A DNA stretch of 64,000 nucleotides from Kosakonia radicincitans DSM 16656 (GCF_000280495.2 NZ_CP018016.1:3472001-3536000); one strand, 5' to 3'. Numbered from the stretch's first letter, positions 16,176 to 26,264 are shown. Translations and numbers: made by a program. The notes: generated by a model from the sequence alone, not told the origin.

Positions 16176-18518
16176 TCAGCCTGCAGCGACCAGAGCTTCC
16201 TTAGCTAAGCGTTGCATGTTTAACGATCGGGTGCTCAAACCGGCCTTGGTAAACCGATAGCGCATATAGGAGGAAATGTCATCCTCGTGTGAGGAAACGA
16301 TCAACTGACGATTGCTGAACTCGCAGCGAAGAAGATCAGTCAAAGAGGCAATATTCACCTCATCCAGCGACTGGGATGGGTCATCGATCAGGATCAGCGG
16401 TACGTTTGAGTAAACTCTATTCAGCGAGAGGAAAAATCCCAGGCTGAGCGCCGATACCTGCCCGGAACTCATCGACAGAATTGCGTCATATTCAGATTTC
16501 TCGGCTGTAAGAAACCTGAGCTCTTTACCATCTTTGCTTTCAATAAACAGACCCAAACCACGCTGATAGTTTTGGATAAGCCTTCCGCTATAAATATGGA
16601 AAATCAACTCAATTTCAGCAATCGTTTGTTCCGAGTAGCGGCGTTCTGTTTTCTCCAATGTAGCCTTTAGGTTAGTAACCTTACCTTTAGCAATCTGCGC
16701 TGCTTTGGTTTCACGCTGAATAACCTGTAGCTCATCAAGGCACTGCTTGAGTCTTACGCTCTGGGCCTCGTTTGCTTTAGCTGCGATATACAGCTCTTTG
16801 TCTTTCAGATTCTGAAGTTCAACGATATAAAAGTCCTGCAACTCTTTAAAAGCAAAGGTGATGACATTTCTCCAATCTTGCGGCAAAGGCTCTGTCTCTG
16901 CTATTTTCTGGTTTCTGATGAACGCTATCAAAGACTGAGTTCGAGTATCCACTTCTTCATCATTTTCGGAGAACGAATGGTTTAGCTCTCCCCCTAAGGC
17001 TTGAAGTCGGGAGGCTAGTTGGTTAATTGCTGGTAACCGTGTTTTATCACGGAGCAGAAAGCTGTGTAGGGCTTGGTTATAACCAACGGATAGTTGCGTT
17101 ATCCGGCCTTGTATCTGAGAGCCAATTTGAGCCAGCTCCGCAGCCATCAGCCCAGTGAGATTTATCAGGGTCTGACCATCGGTGTTTAGCACGTCATTAA
17201 TCTGCGTGGTTCGGATCTCAATCTTTTGCAGCATAATATCATGGGAATGCCATTCTGCCCCACACAGTGGGCAATGCTGATCATTGGGATAGAGTTTAGC
17301 GTGCTCAGTCACCAGCTCTTTTTTTAGACGATTCAGCTCGGCTGCAGCGTTGGTATTAGAAGCGCTCTTTTGCTGAAGCAAATCACGAGTAACTATTTGT
17401 TCAAGAAACAATTTTAAGCGCTCTTGGGGCCATCCAATAAGGCTCTTGGCCTCATCGGCCTTGATGACTGTAGCGCCACGTTTGATAATCCCTCCTTGCT
17501 TGAACAGCTGGTTCAATTCTTTTTTGGTGGATTCGAGACCATCCAGTTTGTTCAAATCGTTGCCAAAACGCGCCAGGCTTTTTATGGAGTCCTTGTTAAG
17601 TTCAATAAAATTTTCGATCGAGTCATTTTTATCTCTGGTCTGTATTGCACTCTTTAGCAGAACCAATCTTTGAAGACTCTGGATATTCTCAATGTATTCT
17701 CTATGAATTTCCGCAGAATAGGTGGGAAATGGGCTCTCTTTATCCCAGCCAGGTTGTAGCACTGCGGTAGAAATTTTTTTATATTCAATTGCTCCCAGGT
17801 CAGCTTGAATCATTTCCTTGAGTGAACTGGCCTCTGTTTCTAACCTTGATAAATCTGCAGCACGCTTTGGATCACCAATGAACTTTGTAAGCCGCAAAGC
17901 AATAGCTTTACAGCTATCAGTTTCTGCTTTTACATCACTAATATTGAAGAGGTTGTTTAATGCCTCTTTACGTTTGTCTACTCGTGTGTGCAGGAGCTGG
18001 TTTTGGCCTTGTTCCAAATAATTCAAATAAGAAAAATTTTCTTTGAAGTTTTTGCCAAAAATCTCCTCAATGATGTTTTCGTTGCGAAGGTTTTCTGCTA
18101 TATAATCGTTGGACGCGAATTCGGGCAACTCGTAAAGCTTAAGGTGGATAAATTGGTCTGCTCGATTGTTTGATTTCTCGTCAAAGTTTGCTGCAGGAGT
18201 ATGTCTGGCTAGGGTAAGCTTGTGCAAGCCACTAATAAACTCTATTTTTATAGTCAGGTCATTATTGCCTGAACGGTTATTCCAAAGCAAGTTGTCTTCA
18301 TAATTCGTTCTTTTACCCATCATTAAAGTTGTAAATAGGTGACAAATTCTTTTTATTCTACCGGTTAGCAATAGTTCAATAGCATCGAATATGCTAGTTT
18401 TGCCAAATCCATTGGGTCCATCTAATGTCAAAAGTGATGAATCACCGAAATCCAGATGAATTTTTTTGAAAGCTTTAAAGCTTGAAATCTCAATTTTAGA
18501 AATTTGCCAGTTCATCAT
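16176..18518 (-). CDS. Rad50/SbcC-like ABC ATPase of an ABC-three-component system
   Basis: The 780-residue protein has an SMC-type split ATPase: Walker A GPNGFGKT at residues 34-41, long helical arms, a CPLC zinc-hook-like motif at 416-419 followed by HSH, an ABC signature LSMSSGQVSAL at about 681-691, Walker B LILIDDPSQSLD near 708-719, and a VSSHEDD switch. It overlaps the small upstream gene by 23 bp and is last in a three-gene operon. In ABC-3C systems this ATPase is the sensor/motor that licenses an effector. The segment is noticeably AT-richer than its surroundings, a sign of recent transfer. Confidence 0.85.
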   Translation of the reverse strand: MMNWQISKIEISSFKAFKKIHLDFGDSSLLTLDGPNGFGKTSIFDAIELLLTGRIKRICHLFTTLMMGKRTNYEDNLLWNNRSGNNDLTIKIEFISGLHKLTLARHTPAANFDEKSNNRADQFIHLKLYELPEFASNDYIAENLRNENIIEEIFGKNFKENFSYLNYLEQGQNQLLHTRVDKRKEALNNLFNISDVKAETDSCKAIALRLTKFIGDPKRAADLSRLETEASSLKEMIQADLGAIEYKKISTAVLQPGWDKESPFPTYSAEIHREYIENIQSLQRLVLLKSAIQTRDKNDSIENFIELNKDSIKSLARFGNDLNKLDGLESTKKELNQLFKQGGIIKRGATVIKADEAKSLIGWPQERLKLFLEQIVTRDLLQQKSASNTNAAAELNRLKKELVTEHAKLYPNDQHCPLCGAEWHSHDIMLQKIEIRTTQINDVLNTDGQTLINLTGLMAAELAQIGSQIQGRITQLSVGYNQALHSFLLRDKTRLPAINQLASRLQALGGELNHSFSENDEEVDTRTQSLIAFIRNQKIAETEPLPQDWRNVITFAFKELQDFYIVELQNLKDKELYIAAKANEAQSVRLKQCLDELQVIQRETKAAQIAKGKVTNLKATLEKTERRYSEQTIAEIELIFHIYSGRLIQNYQRGLGLFIESKDGKELRFLTAEKSEYDAILSMSSGQVSALSLGFFLSLNRVYSNVPLILIDDPSQSLDEVNIASLTDLLRCEFSNRQLIVSSHEDDISSYMRYRFTKAGLSTRSLNMQRLAKEALVAAG

Positions 18519-19155
18519 TAATCAGTTCCTTGATCAAATCCTCTGCATTTAATTGGCCGTTTTTTTTTACCGTTTCATACGTCTTAGTAAGGTCTGCTTC
18601 TGCCACAGCCTCTTCAATTTGTAAACGGAGTGGAACTAGTTCCGCTTTGTTAATACTAAGCTCCAAAAAAGGCAGCTTAATGAATATCTTAGCAGCCGCA
18701 CTGTACTTAGTCGCTGATGTGGGTTCTTTTTTGTAAGCATCGAATTGTTTTTTATCTGAAATCAATTCGTTTAACTTGGTGAAGTTTAGTCCTTTAATGG
18801 CTTCAACTTCTGCATCACTATAGTAAAGTACGTATTTTTTGTAGAAATGTGGGTCTTCTTCGATTTCAAAAATCTGCTCTTCATAATTTTTGAATTCTGC
18901 CAGCTTGTCAAGGTGATGAATGCAGATTAAATCGCAATTCTTTTTAAATGCTGGATCAGATGTAAATACCACTGGCGCGGACTGGTTGATTGTTGCGTTA
19001 AGATCGCCAGGCTTCATCAAATTATCCAACCTGTGCAAGACTGCAAATCGTACAGCCGTACCGTTCTCTCTAACATAGAAGCTGGTTGTGTCATTCTCGT
19101 GTATTTTGGAGAAATTGTGTGCATCCAGAGCTTGATGTATGAGGTCAATAATCAT
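18496..19155 (-). CDS. ABC-3C middle component
   Basis: The 219-residue protein lies between the effector and ATPase genes, overlapping the former by 4 bp (ATGA) and the latter by 23 bp. It has no catalytic motif and is acidic and mixed alpha/beta (RENGTAVRFAVLHRLDNL at the N-terminus). Middle components of ABC-3C systems have this size and position and are thought to link effector and ATPase. Assignment rests on context plus general resemblance. Confidence 0.65.
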   Translation of the reverse strand: MIIDLIHQALDAHNFSKIHENDTTSFYVRENGTAVRFAVLHRLDNLMKPGDLNATINQSAPVVFTSDPAFKKNCDLICIHHLDKLAEFKNYEEQIFEIEEDPHFYKKYVLYYSDAEVEAIKGLNFTKLNELISDKKQFDAYKKEPTSATKYSAAAKIFIKLPFLELSINKAELVPLRLQIEEAVAEADLTKTYETVKKNGQLNAEDLIKELINDELANF

Positions 19156-20378
19156 TTAAGTCGAGCCTCTGCGTCGTCTTTCGTTAAAATGCTGATGCAT
19201 AAACTTTTGGTGATGTTGCTGTCGATGCGATTTTGATCGTCAGTGGAGATTATATCGAAGCAGTTTGTATACTTGGTGTCAATTATGAAACTCTCATTAG
19301 CCTTGGCTGCAATGAGATTGTTAAATTCGAACAACAGCCTGCCTAGATCATCATTATTTTTTATTTCAGCGATAATTTCGGAGGTACAGTATTTTTTGTC
19401 TGTTGGTTCTGGTAAATACAATGCCGTCGGTGCGTAAAACTTATTGTTGCTGTCTAAATAGTGCGGTAGTCGTTTTAAAATTGGTTCGACATTAATGGTG
19501 TGCACGAGGTCCGTGTACCGACGTATATCAGAGTTCTGAATGCGTGAAAACTTTTCTGAGGGCTTCATCAGTTGGCAGAGTGTTTTGAAATCGCCACCCT
19601 CAGAGCCTCTTATAAGCTCGTAGATATGTCTTGCTCTTTCGTAGGCCGCGTCCGACATACCTGGAAGTGATTCAGCTAGCCTTTCTTCCAGGTGAGTGTA
19701 TAGGCGCGCTTTTAGCTCGATCGCGTAGTAGTCCTTTCTTTCGTATGGACTCGAATCCGTTATGTCTGCAAGAATACTTTCTGCCGATATACGGTATTCA
19801 TAAGCTGCTTTACGTTGAGCATCACCATCATTTTGTATTTTTTTGTGAATGGCTAGCGCATGTGAGCTAATTTTATCTGATAGTAGACAGTAGTTTGCAT
19901 CTATAAGGCTATCATCAAAAAATATGGCCTGACGGAAATATATTTCTTTAATAAAATCTTTCGTTAGATCTTCTATCCTGTCAAGTTCACAGTGCCGGTG
20001 TTCACCATATGGATAGAATTCAACTCGTTCGCGATTCGCATCTATGTAATCACTATGGTCGTTTATGGGTTGTGATATATGAAAATATCTTTTGATCCCT
20101 GCTATTCTATCCAGTTCTATTGCGGCCGATTTTTCTAAAGCATCCTTATAGTTACTGCGATAATCACCAATTTTTGCTTTAACCTGATGGGCGCTGATGA
20201 GTTTATCATCTTTGTAAATTGCGAAATCATCTGTACTATCCAGTTGTAACTCGAATCCACTATCACCTGCACTAATTAATTTGAGACAATGATAGAGCGC
20301 CACTTTACCCTGGTAGACAAATCCGCTCCAGGTGGAAATAGCGCTATGCGGATACTTGCTTACTTCCTCGTCGCTCAT
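19152..20378 (-). CDS. ABC-3C effector with a Cap4-like (PD-(D/E)xK) nuclease domain
   Basis: I start the gene at the ATG at 20378, where AAAGGAG sits 5 bp upstream, rather than the ATG 18 bp earlier, giving 408 residues. The N-terminal domain (STWSGFVYQGKVALYHC; STDDFAIYKDD; SAHQVKAKIGDY) matches the Cap4/DUF4297-type restriction-nuclease fold: a GxxYQ motif, then an acidic residue, then QVK. The C-terminal 250 residues are the ABC-3C-specific part and carry no enzyme motif. It leads the operon, as effectors of this class usually do. DNA cleavage after phage sensing is an inference. Confidence 0.72.
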   Translation of the reverse strand: MSDEEVSKYPHSAISTWSGFVYQGKVALYHCLKLISAGDSGFELQLDSTDDFAIYKDDKLISAHQVKAKIGDYRSNYKDALEKSAAIELDRIAGIKRYFHISQPINDHSDYIDANRERVEFYPYGEHRHCELDRIEDLTKDFIKEIYFRQAIFFDDSLIDANYCLLSDKISSHALAIHKKIQNDGDAQRKAAYEYRISAESILADITDSSPYERKDYYAIELKARLYTHLEERLAESLPGMSDAAYERARHIYELIRGSEGGDFKTLCQLMKPSEKFSRIQNSDIRRYTDLVHTINVEPILKRLPHYLDSNNKFYAPTALYLPEPTDKKYCTSEIIAEIKNNDDLGRLLFEFNNLIAAKANESFIIDTKYTNCFDIISTDDQNRIDSNITKSLCISILTKDDAEARLK

Positions 20379-20483
20379 GTTGACTCCTTTCACCATACTG
20401 TTTGCTGTATTTGGTACAGAAATGATATCACAGCGATATTAATTTTTGGGTTGTCGATAATCGTGCGTCAATGTTCAGCCATG

Positions 20484-21725
20484 CTAAGTTGATGCCACTA
20501 ATTCTATAAATTCTTTTACCGACATCAGTTCCTGATGAACATCATGGGGATAGGTTTCCCATAATGGAAAGGGGACTATGAGATTTAGGTGTTTATCTCT
20601 CATTTCAGTCAGTTGGGCTTTACTTATGCCGGGTTGTATTGTCACCAGATACTTCGTCTTAAGACGGTCGCCTTCAGCCAGTACCTGACGCCAGCGATCT
20701 TTACATGTTGTTTTGGCACCAAGCAGAATTAATTTTTCTGCATCATAATTTTTATCGTGATATGCATCGAACGAAGGAAAAAGAAAATCTGGTTTTGACT
20801 TATTCTCAGTTGTCTTTTTCGATGAACCTTTCTCAAACTTAAGTCCATGTAAATTAAAAAGATGTCCAAGGTGGTTTTCAAATGAGAACCCCATGCGTGA
20901 TTTTCTGCGATTGTGTACACTTAACGAAAAATCGATGAAGGTATCGACATCACTGCCATCATCTCCAAATCCATGACGCAGACGGTTACTGACGAGATAG
21001 CGCTCGTAGGTTCGAAAAATATGTTCTTCTTCGGTGAGCCATTCCATAAGAGCTTCGTCTGGATCCTTCCTGGGATTTGCAGGTTTACGTTTCCGCGCAA
21101 GTTCGGAGAATACATGGGATTTAGGGAGACCTTCAGGGTAGTGCTCAAGAAGAAACGCCAACAGTTCCTTGTCGGTTTTTTGTTCAGACTCGAAGCTTAT
21201 TCCCAATTGTTCAAACAGAGTCTGCACAGGCAGGAGAAGTTTTTTATCGCCTGTGTCAGCCCGGTGGAATGTTTCGTCAAGCTGGCCCGACAATCCAAAC
21301 AGTTCGCGTAGTTGCGCTTCAATGACAGAGTCAGCCGGAGTGAAACACATCAGGAGTGAGCCGTTAGCCAGCCTTGTGATGAGGAGAAAATCACCTTCAT
21401 TGATGGATTCAGTAACTGAATTCTCGCGGTAGTAAAGCCGGTACTCGGGAGCGCGGGTCTTTGATTTTCGGCGGACATCGTACCAGGTGACGAGATCATC
21501 AGCAATCAATGGCTCACCTGTTTCATCGGTGATATAAACCATTTTGCACATGAGCTCCAGCGTTTCATCTTTCCCAGGGCGTCCCAGTACATCGCCAAAC
21601 CCCACTTTTACGAGCCCGCCAATTTCATGCTGATGAGAGCGCGTGACTTCGGCATCGACAGCGCTCAGGTACTTTCCGGCAGCGGCCTGAAAGATATCTC
21701 TTAGGTTCTGATTCATAAGGGACAA
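20484..21725 (-). CDS. EcoRII-type restriction endonuclease (CCWGG family)
   Basis: The 413-residue protein resembles R.EcoRII (about 404 residues). An N-terminal effector/DNA-binding region is followed by a C-terminal catalytic domain with FENHLGHLFNLHGLKF, a KPDFLFPS motif and LGAKTTCKDRWRQVL, which carry the Asp and Lys of a PD-(D/E)xK site. EcoRII cuts before CCWGG and is activated by a second site. The cognate methylase gene lies 84 bp upstream in the same direction, ensuring methylation before restriction. The gene appears intact. Confidence 0.9.
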   Translation of the reverse strand: MSLMNQNLRDIFQAAAGKYLSAVDAEVTRSHQHEIGGLVKVGFGDVLGRPGKDETLELMCKMVYITDETGEPLIADDLVTWYDVRRKSKTRAPEYRLYYRENSVTESINEGDFLLITRLANGSLLMCFTPADSVIEAQLRELFGLSGQLDETFHRADTGDKKLLLPVQTLFEQLGISFESEQKTDKELLAFLLEHYPEGLPKSHVFSELARKRKPANPRKDPDEALMEWLTEEEHIFRTYERYLVSNRLRHGFGDDGSDVDTFIDFSLSVHNRRKSRMGFSFENHLGHLFNLHGLKFEKGSSKKTTENKSKPDFLFPSFDAYHDKNYDAEKLILLGAKTTCKDRWRQVLAEGDRLKTKYLVTIQPGISKAQLTEMRDKHLNLIVPFPLWETYPHDVHQELMSVKEFIELVAST

Positions 21726-21809
21726 TCCTTTATCGAAGAGATACCAATCTACAGGGATAAGAGAAAAAATAAAACATTAAGGGCAGGTGTTCGCCAGCCC
21801 TTAATCATA

Positions 21810-23246
21810 TCAGCCTGCCTTTTGTATTAGCTCATCAGTGCTGCTAACCGCTTTCTGAATGTACGGCTTCAGTAGCTTTGCAACGGCCTCAAAGACGGGC
21901 ACTACAACCGAATTACCAAACTGGCGGTAAGCCTGCGTATCAGAAACAGGAATACGGAATTTGCATTCACCAGGTTTTTCAAAACCCATGAGACGCGCAC
22001 ATTCTCGCGGGGTCAGACGACGGGGGCGGTGTTCAAGATTTGTCGCATCGCCAAAATCTTTTTCGCCCTTATCCTTATCCCATCCCCTGTCAATGAGGAT
22101 CTCTGAGCCGTCTTTGTGATAGCGTGCCGAAAGTGTTCTTGCCACAGCATGACTGTCATCGGGTGACACCAGTCCAAATCCAAAACCATTACCCTTAGCC
22201 TGATGTTTTTTCGCGTAATTGTAGAGATATTCCCAGAGCTTGACGGTTAGTATGTATTTTTCATCTACCTCATCATCAAGTAGCTCTCTAAATGCAGGAC
22301 GAACTGCGGGATAGTATTTCTGAATATCCTGCAGTGAGAAATTTTCTGCCAGTTTGAGATCACGTCGAAAACCAACAAGAATGATACGTTCGCGGTGTTG
22401 GGGCAAAAAGTGTTTACCATCGATGATTTTAGGATCTGATGCTCCTGAGCTGTCAACATCGGCGACATCATATCCAAGTTCATCGAGGGTTTGTTGAATC
22501 ACTTTGAATGTTTTCCCTTTATCGTGGCTCTTCAGGTTTTTCACGTTTTCGAGTACGAAAATTGATGGTTTTTTCACCGCGATGATCCTGGCGACATCAA
22601 AGAAGAGTGTTCCCTGAGTTTCGCACTCAAACCCATGTGCCCTGCCGAGTGAATTCTTTTTGCTGACCCCTGCCAGACTGAAAGGCTGACAGGGGAATCC
22701 CGCTAGCAGGACATCATGCTGTGGAATATGTTTGTCTATGTTTGCGTAGGCTTCAGACTCCGGGATGTCAGGCTTATCACTTAAGGTGATTTCGCGGATG
22801 TCGGAGTTGAATGTATGCTCATTCGGGTCGCTATACCAGTTTGCTTTGTAGGTTCTGACCGCTTGCTCGTTCCATTCGCTGGTGAATACACACTGTCCGC
22901 CAATCGCTTCGAAACCACTACGAATACCGCCAATGCCTGCAAAAAGATCGATGAAGCGGAATTCATAATGAGGATGGTGGGCTGGTGGTTCAGGCAAAAG
23001 GTTATGAAGCATTTTTACTTCGACTTCAACAAGCTGTTTGGGGGCAGTTTTACCATTTATCCATCGATTAATGGATTCCCTTGTCCAGTCATTATTGCTG
23101 ACAGAACGTAAGCATTCTGCGACAGTTTTTTGATCATAAATTTCGAGAACCTGCTTCAGAAGGGCAAGGTCTTCGGCCAGACGTAGCTGGGCTGCCTGTT
23201 GTGATTCTTCCATCAATTTTCTGACGATAGGCTGCAATTCTTTCAT
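21810..23246 (-). CDS. Dcm/M.EcoRII-type cytosine-5 DNA methyltransferase
   Basis: The 478-residue length matches Dcm and M.EcoRII. Motifs appear in order: I ([16 protein letters not shown], near 99), IV with the nucleophile (GFPCQPFS, C187), VI (ENVKNL), VIII ([11 protein letters not shown]), IX/target region, and X ([12 protein letters not shown]). The N-terminal extension of about 95 residues is also seen in Dcm. The predicted product is C5-methylcytosine in CCWGG, protecting host DNA from the adjacent nuclease. Target specificity is inferred from family resemblance and partner. Confidence 0.9.
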   Translation of the reverse strand: MKELQPIVRKLMEESQQAAQLRLAEDLALLKQVLEIYDQKTVAECLRSVSNNDWTRESINRWINGKTAPKQLVEVEVKMLHNLLPEPPAHHPHYEFRFIDLFAGIGGIRSGFEAIGGQCVFTSEWNEQAVRTYKANWYSDPNEHTFNSDIREITLSDKPDIPESEAYANIDKHIPQHDVLLAGFPCQPFSLAGVSKKNSLGRAHGFECETQGTLFFDVARIIAVKKPSIFVLENVKNLKSHDKGKTFKVIQQTLDELGYDVADVDSSGASDPKIIDGKHFLPQHRERIILVGFRRDLKLAENFSLQDIQKYYPAVRPAFRELLDDEVDEKYILTVKLWEYLYNYAKKHQAKGNGFGFGLVSPDDSHAVARTLSARYHKDGSEILIDRGWDKDKGEKDFGDATNLEHRPRRLTPRECARLMGFEKPGECKFRIPVSDTQAYRQFGNSVVVPVFEAVAKLLKPYIQKAVSSTDELIQKAG

Positions 23247-23527
23247 GACATTTTTCTTCTGGGTTAAATTAGTGACAGATTAGCACAAAACAATTCCCTG
23301 TATATACATCCATAGTGCCATTCGCGAAGCTTTTTCTGAGTAATGAGATGCATAACTATGATGTGCGTGAGGAGACCTTGTGTGATGGAGGGAAACATAA
23401 TTCATCCATGTATTCATGGTATTATAGAATATTGAACAGAATGAAATAAGCAAAGGACGCCCGGCCACAAAGGCTGAGCGTCTTGTTTTTTATCTGAATT
23501 ATGTAATAATATAACATCAAAAACAAA
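23247..23527. other. Spacer between the methylase and ParR-like genes
   Basis: About 280 bp, AT-rich, without a credible gene. It must hold the promoter for the restriction-modification genes. No controller-protein box or strong hairpin stands out. Confidence 0.4.
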
Positions 23528-23893
23528 TCACTCTGGCAGAGCACCCGCCAGATTCTTTGCCGAAACACTGCTGGTGGGTTGTTCCGTTGCCGCAGGGGAT
23601 GGCACCGTAGCCGTCACCATTACAGACGGAGCAGAACCCGGTTGAATGTTCAGAAACGACGACAGCATGATACGTAATGTTTCCGGGCTCGTATTGTCAG
23701 CTAACAGAGCCGCCAGCACCGACGGCAACCGACTGTCAATTTCCCCCAGCGCTATACCTGCCAGCAATGCTGTCCGCGATAGTTCACCGCGATCACCCCG
23801 ATGACGCGCCTCTATCCTTGTATCAGCAAAGCGCTCGCTGGCATGTGTTTCAGGCCGTAGATAAATCAATACTTTTCTGCGAGTCATGACCAC
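23528..23893 (-). CDS. ParR/StbB-like plasmid partition adaptor
   Basis: This 121-residue protein sits 5 bp downstream of the ParM-like gene, the invariant position of ParR/StbB. Its N-terminus (TRRKVLIYLRPETHASERF) can form a ribbon-helix-helix DNA-binding fold and the C-terminus is Ala/Pro/Ser-rich and flexible, as in ParR, which uses its tail to bind ParM filaments. The sequence itself is poorly conserved. A valine-rich AP-repeat stretch lies at residues 85-110. Confidence 0.75.
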   Translation of the reverse strand: MVMTRRKVLIYLRPETHASERFADTRIEARHRGDRGELSRTALLAGIALGEIDSRLPSVLAALLADNTSPETLRIMLSSFLNIQPGSAPSVMVTATVPSPAATEQPTSSVSAKNLAGALPE

Positions 23894-23898
23894 CTCCG

Positions 23899-24855
23899 TT
23901 AACCAATGGCTTTCAGTCCGTGCACCAGCGCGAACTGCGGCTCCTGTGCTACAAAGAAACGATCTTCGCGCAGGTTAACATGAGTACGAATGTCATCAGC
24001 CAGCAGGCAGGCCCCTCCGCCAACAACCGCAACATGGGTATAGCCTTTGAAGCGATCCATCGCTTCCAGTACCCTCACACGGTAACGTGCAATACCGCTG
24101 TGGATTGCCTGCTTTATGCTATCGACAGCACGCGGATCGTTGATATTGTTCGCTAAGTACGTATCGTCGAAACGATTGATAATCAACCGGTCCACGTTGA
24201 AGCGGGACAGCGCCATACCGGCTTTACGTAATGCCTGTTGTACCTCGTCGGTCACCAGCGATACACCCAACGCCGGATCGCCATAAATACGCGATACTGA
24301 AGACATCTGGCCTGCGACCTGCGAGATATCCAGCGTCGTTCCGCCAAGGTCAATAATCAGTACCGAGTTGGAGGACGAGAGTTGATCGCACAGCGCAATC
24401 CCAGCAGGAATGGACTCCGGGCGCACGGTGACGCGGGTAATGGTAAAGACGTGACCGTTATTCAGCACCACCGGTTGCAGCAGGTTCTGTTTCTTGCGCT
24501 CAATGTTATCAAGCCGGTACTGGGCGTCTTCATCATAGAACTCCGCAAGCGGTAGCGTCACCACGATATCCACGCCCTGTGGCTTAAGTCCGCTGGTCTG
24601 TAGCGCGTGATGGACTGCCAGGGTATTGAGCGGGCTGTACTGCCACTTAATATTGCTGGTGGTAAGTGAGTCGGGGGAAATCAGGTCAAACGAGTATTTC
24701 TCTTTGTCTGCGGTGTAGTTAAACGGCTTACCGTTACCAAACGTGGCTGACCATCCGCGTTTGAAGCTGTTAGGGCTGAGGTGGCTGAAAGTCCTGCCGT
24801 GCTGTTCCCACAGCATTTTGATATGTGTAGAACCATCGTCGATGTAAATGCGCAT
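23899..24855 (-). CDS. parM: ParM/StbA actin-like plasmid segregation ATPase
   Basis: The protein closely follows ParM of plasmid R1: MRIYIDDGSTHIK at the N-terminus, SPNSFKRGW, VHHALQTSGL, PESIPAG, the phosphate loop LLIIDLGGTTLDISQ and a C-terminal VVGGGACL. I start at the ATG at 24855, with AAGGTG 6 bp upstream, giving 318 residues (R1 ParM has 320). ParM forms dynamic filaments that push plasmid copies apart via ParR bound to parC. On a chromosome it has no obvious role and marks plasmid ancestry. Confidence 0.92.
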   Translation of the reverse strand: MRIYIDDGSTHIKMLWEQHGRTFSHLSPNSFKRGWSATFGNGKPFNYTADKEKYSFDLISPDSLTTSNIKWQYSPLNTLAVHHALQTSGLKPQGVDIVVTLPLAEFYDEDAQYRLDNIERKKQNLLQPVVLNNGHVFTITRVTVRPESIPAGIALCDQLSSSNSVLIIDLGGTTLDISQVAGQMSSVSRIYGDPALGVSLVTDEVQQALRKAGMALSRFNVDRLIINRFDDTYLANNINDPRAVDSIKQAIHSGIARYRVRVLEAMDRFKGYTHVAVVGGGACLLADDIRTHVNLREDRFFVAQEPQFALVHGLKAIG

Positions 24856-25350
24856 ATTGCACCTTAATTGAGTCAAATGTGTGTGGATATTGAGCCGTCC
24901 GGCGTTACCGGACCGCATGAAGAGCGTTTATTTCTTTAAAATTGAGAGCAAAGCGAGATGAATCAGTGTCAGCCAGCGCTCAGCGAGAAAAAGTAGCGTC
25001 TCCAGTAAGACAAATATGAGAAATCGGTATATCTGGTTTGTTAACACAAACTTTATCAATAATTGAAGTTGCTAAAAAATTAATATATTTATTATACGCA
25101 AGGTGCATTAGTTATTTTCCTCTTTAAGAATTAGAAGGTAATACTCAATCAGATAATATATCCCTTGGATATTTTTAGATTAAATAACAATTTTTAAATA
25201 CCGTACCTCAATAGATTTATTGCTCTCCCCAGAATAAAATAACGACCTCGACTTATACGTGACTGGCTGGATTAACGCTTATCCCCGACTATATTTCAGC
25301 ATTCCTTTCCCGGGCACGAGCTATATGCCAGCCTGTCAGGTAAAATGTGT
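24856..25350. other. AT-rich region upstream of parM; no clear parC
   Basis: About 495 bp without a gene. In R1 the parC centromere, ten 11-bp direct repeats flanking the promoter, lies upstream of parM. Here I find no such repeat ladder. The one clear motif is the palindrome GTTTGTTAACACAAAC at 25036-25051. The segment is unusually AT-rich. Confidence 0.45.
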
Positions 25351-25569
25351 TCAAATATTTGGCGTTTCACGTTCCTGCAGCCATTGATCCAGTTCTGCTT
25401 CCAGCCATCCTACAGACTGTTGCCCCAGTCGCCGCTGCTTTGGAAAAGTAGCATCGTAGCGTGGTGACTTCGGATTGAGCCAGTCGTAAATGGTCGAACG
25501 GGCGATGCCGAGTTTGGCTGTAACTGCACGCATGCGAAGAATCTTCACGGTCGGGGTATGGACGATCAT
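25351..25569 (-). CDS. AlpA-family regulator / excisionase-like protein
   Basis: The 72-residue product has a MerR-type winged helix (LRMRAVTAKLGIARSTIYDW) followed by the RLGQQSVGWLEAELDQWL pattern diagnostic of AlpA regulators. AlpA proteins in P4-like elements control integrase or act as directionality factors. It lies in the same direction as the integrase, separated by the interrupted unknown gene, and probably belongs to the same integration module. Confidence 0.85.
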   Translation of the reverse strand: MIVHTPTVKILRMRAVTAKLGIARSTIYDWLNPKSPRYDATFPKQRRLGQQSVGWLEAELDQWLQERETPNI

Positions 25570-26264
25570 ATTTCTACCTCATTAAACTGTTCGAAATTAA
25601 GTTGTCTGTTGAATAACGATTCGCCGTTATTCTCCACCTGAGCCAACTGGCTGGTATGCGATGGATTGTAATGAGGTCTGATAGTGTCTAAAATTGGCAG
25701 TTATCACTTACTTTTTTTGACACTAACTTATGCCAGCAACAACCCCCTTACAGAAAGCAGCGTTTGATGCCATCGACAGCCTTCACTTCAGTCAGGTTGT
25801 AATGAGTTTCATCTACGGAGAACCCGCTGCAGAGTGGTATCCGCGCATATTTGGCAGAATCAACGGTCTACTTCAGAAAACAGGGATAACCGGAAAACCG
25901 GCTGAGATAACCCGGCACTATCTGCTGGCAGCTCTTGAAATTCACCTGTCTGTTGACAGCAACTATTTTTCTAATATGGATGAGTACCATAAAAAAACTG
26001 ATGCTGGCGGTACGCCTTATAACAGGACTATGCATGAACAATTTGCTGAATACGCCCGAAATTTTAGTATTGCTATGCTGAGCAAGCTTGCTCGCGAGAA
26101 TGGTGTGGGCAGTGAATTCCTTGTTGGAGTAACGGAAGAGTTGATGAATGATAAGGCGCTGGCATTATCAACCATGCCGCATCTAATCAGATACCGACTA
26201 ACTGAATGTTGCTATGCGCTGGAATATCCCGATGCCCCTCTCGGTTTGAATCGCCACGGATAAT

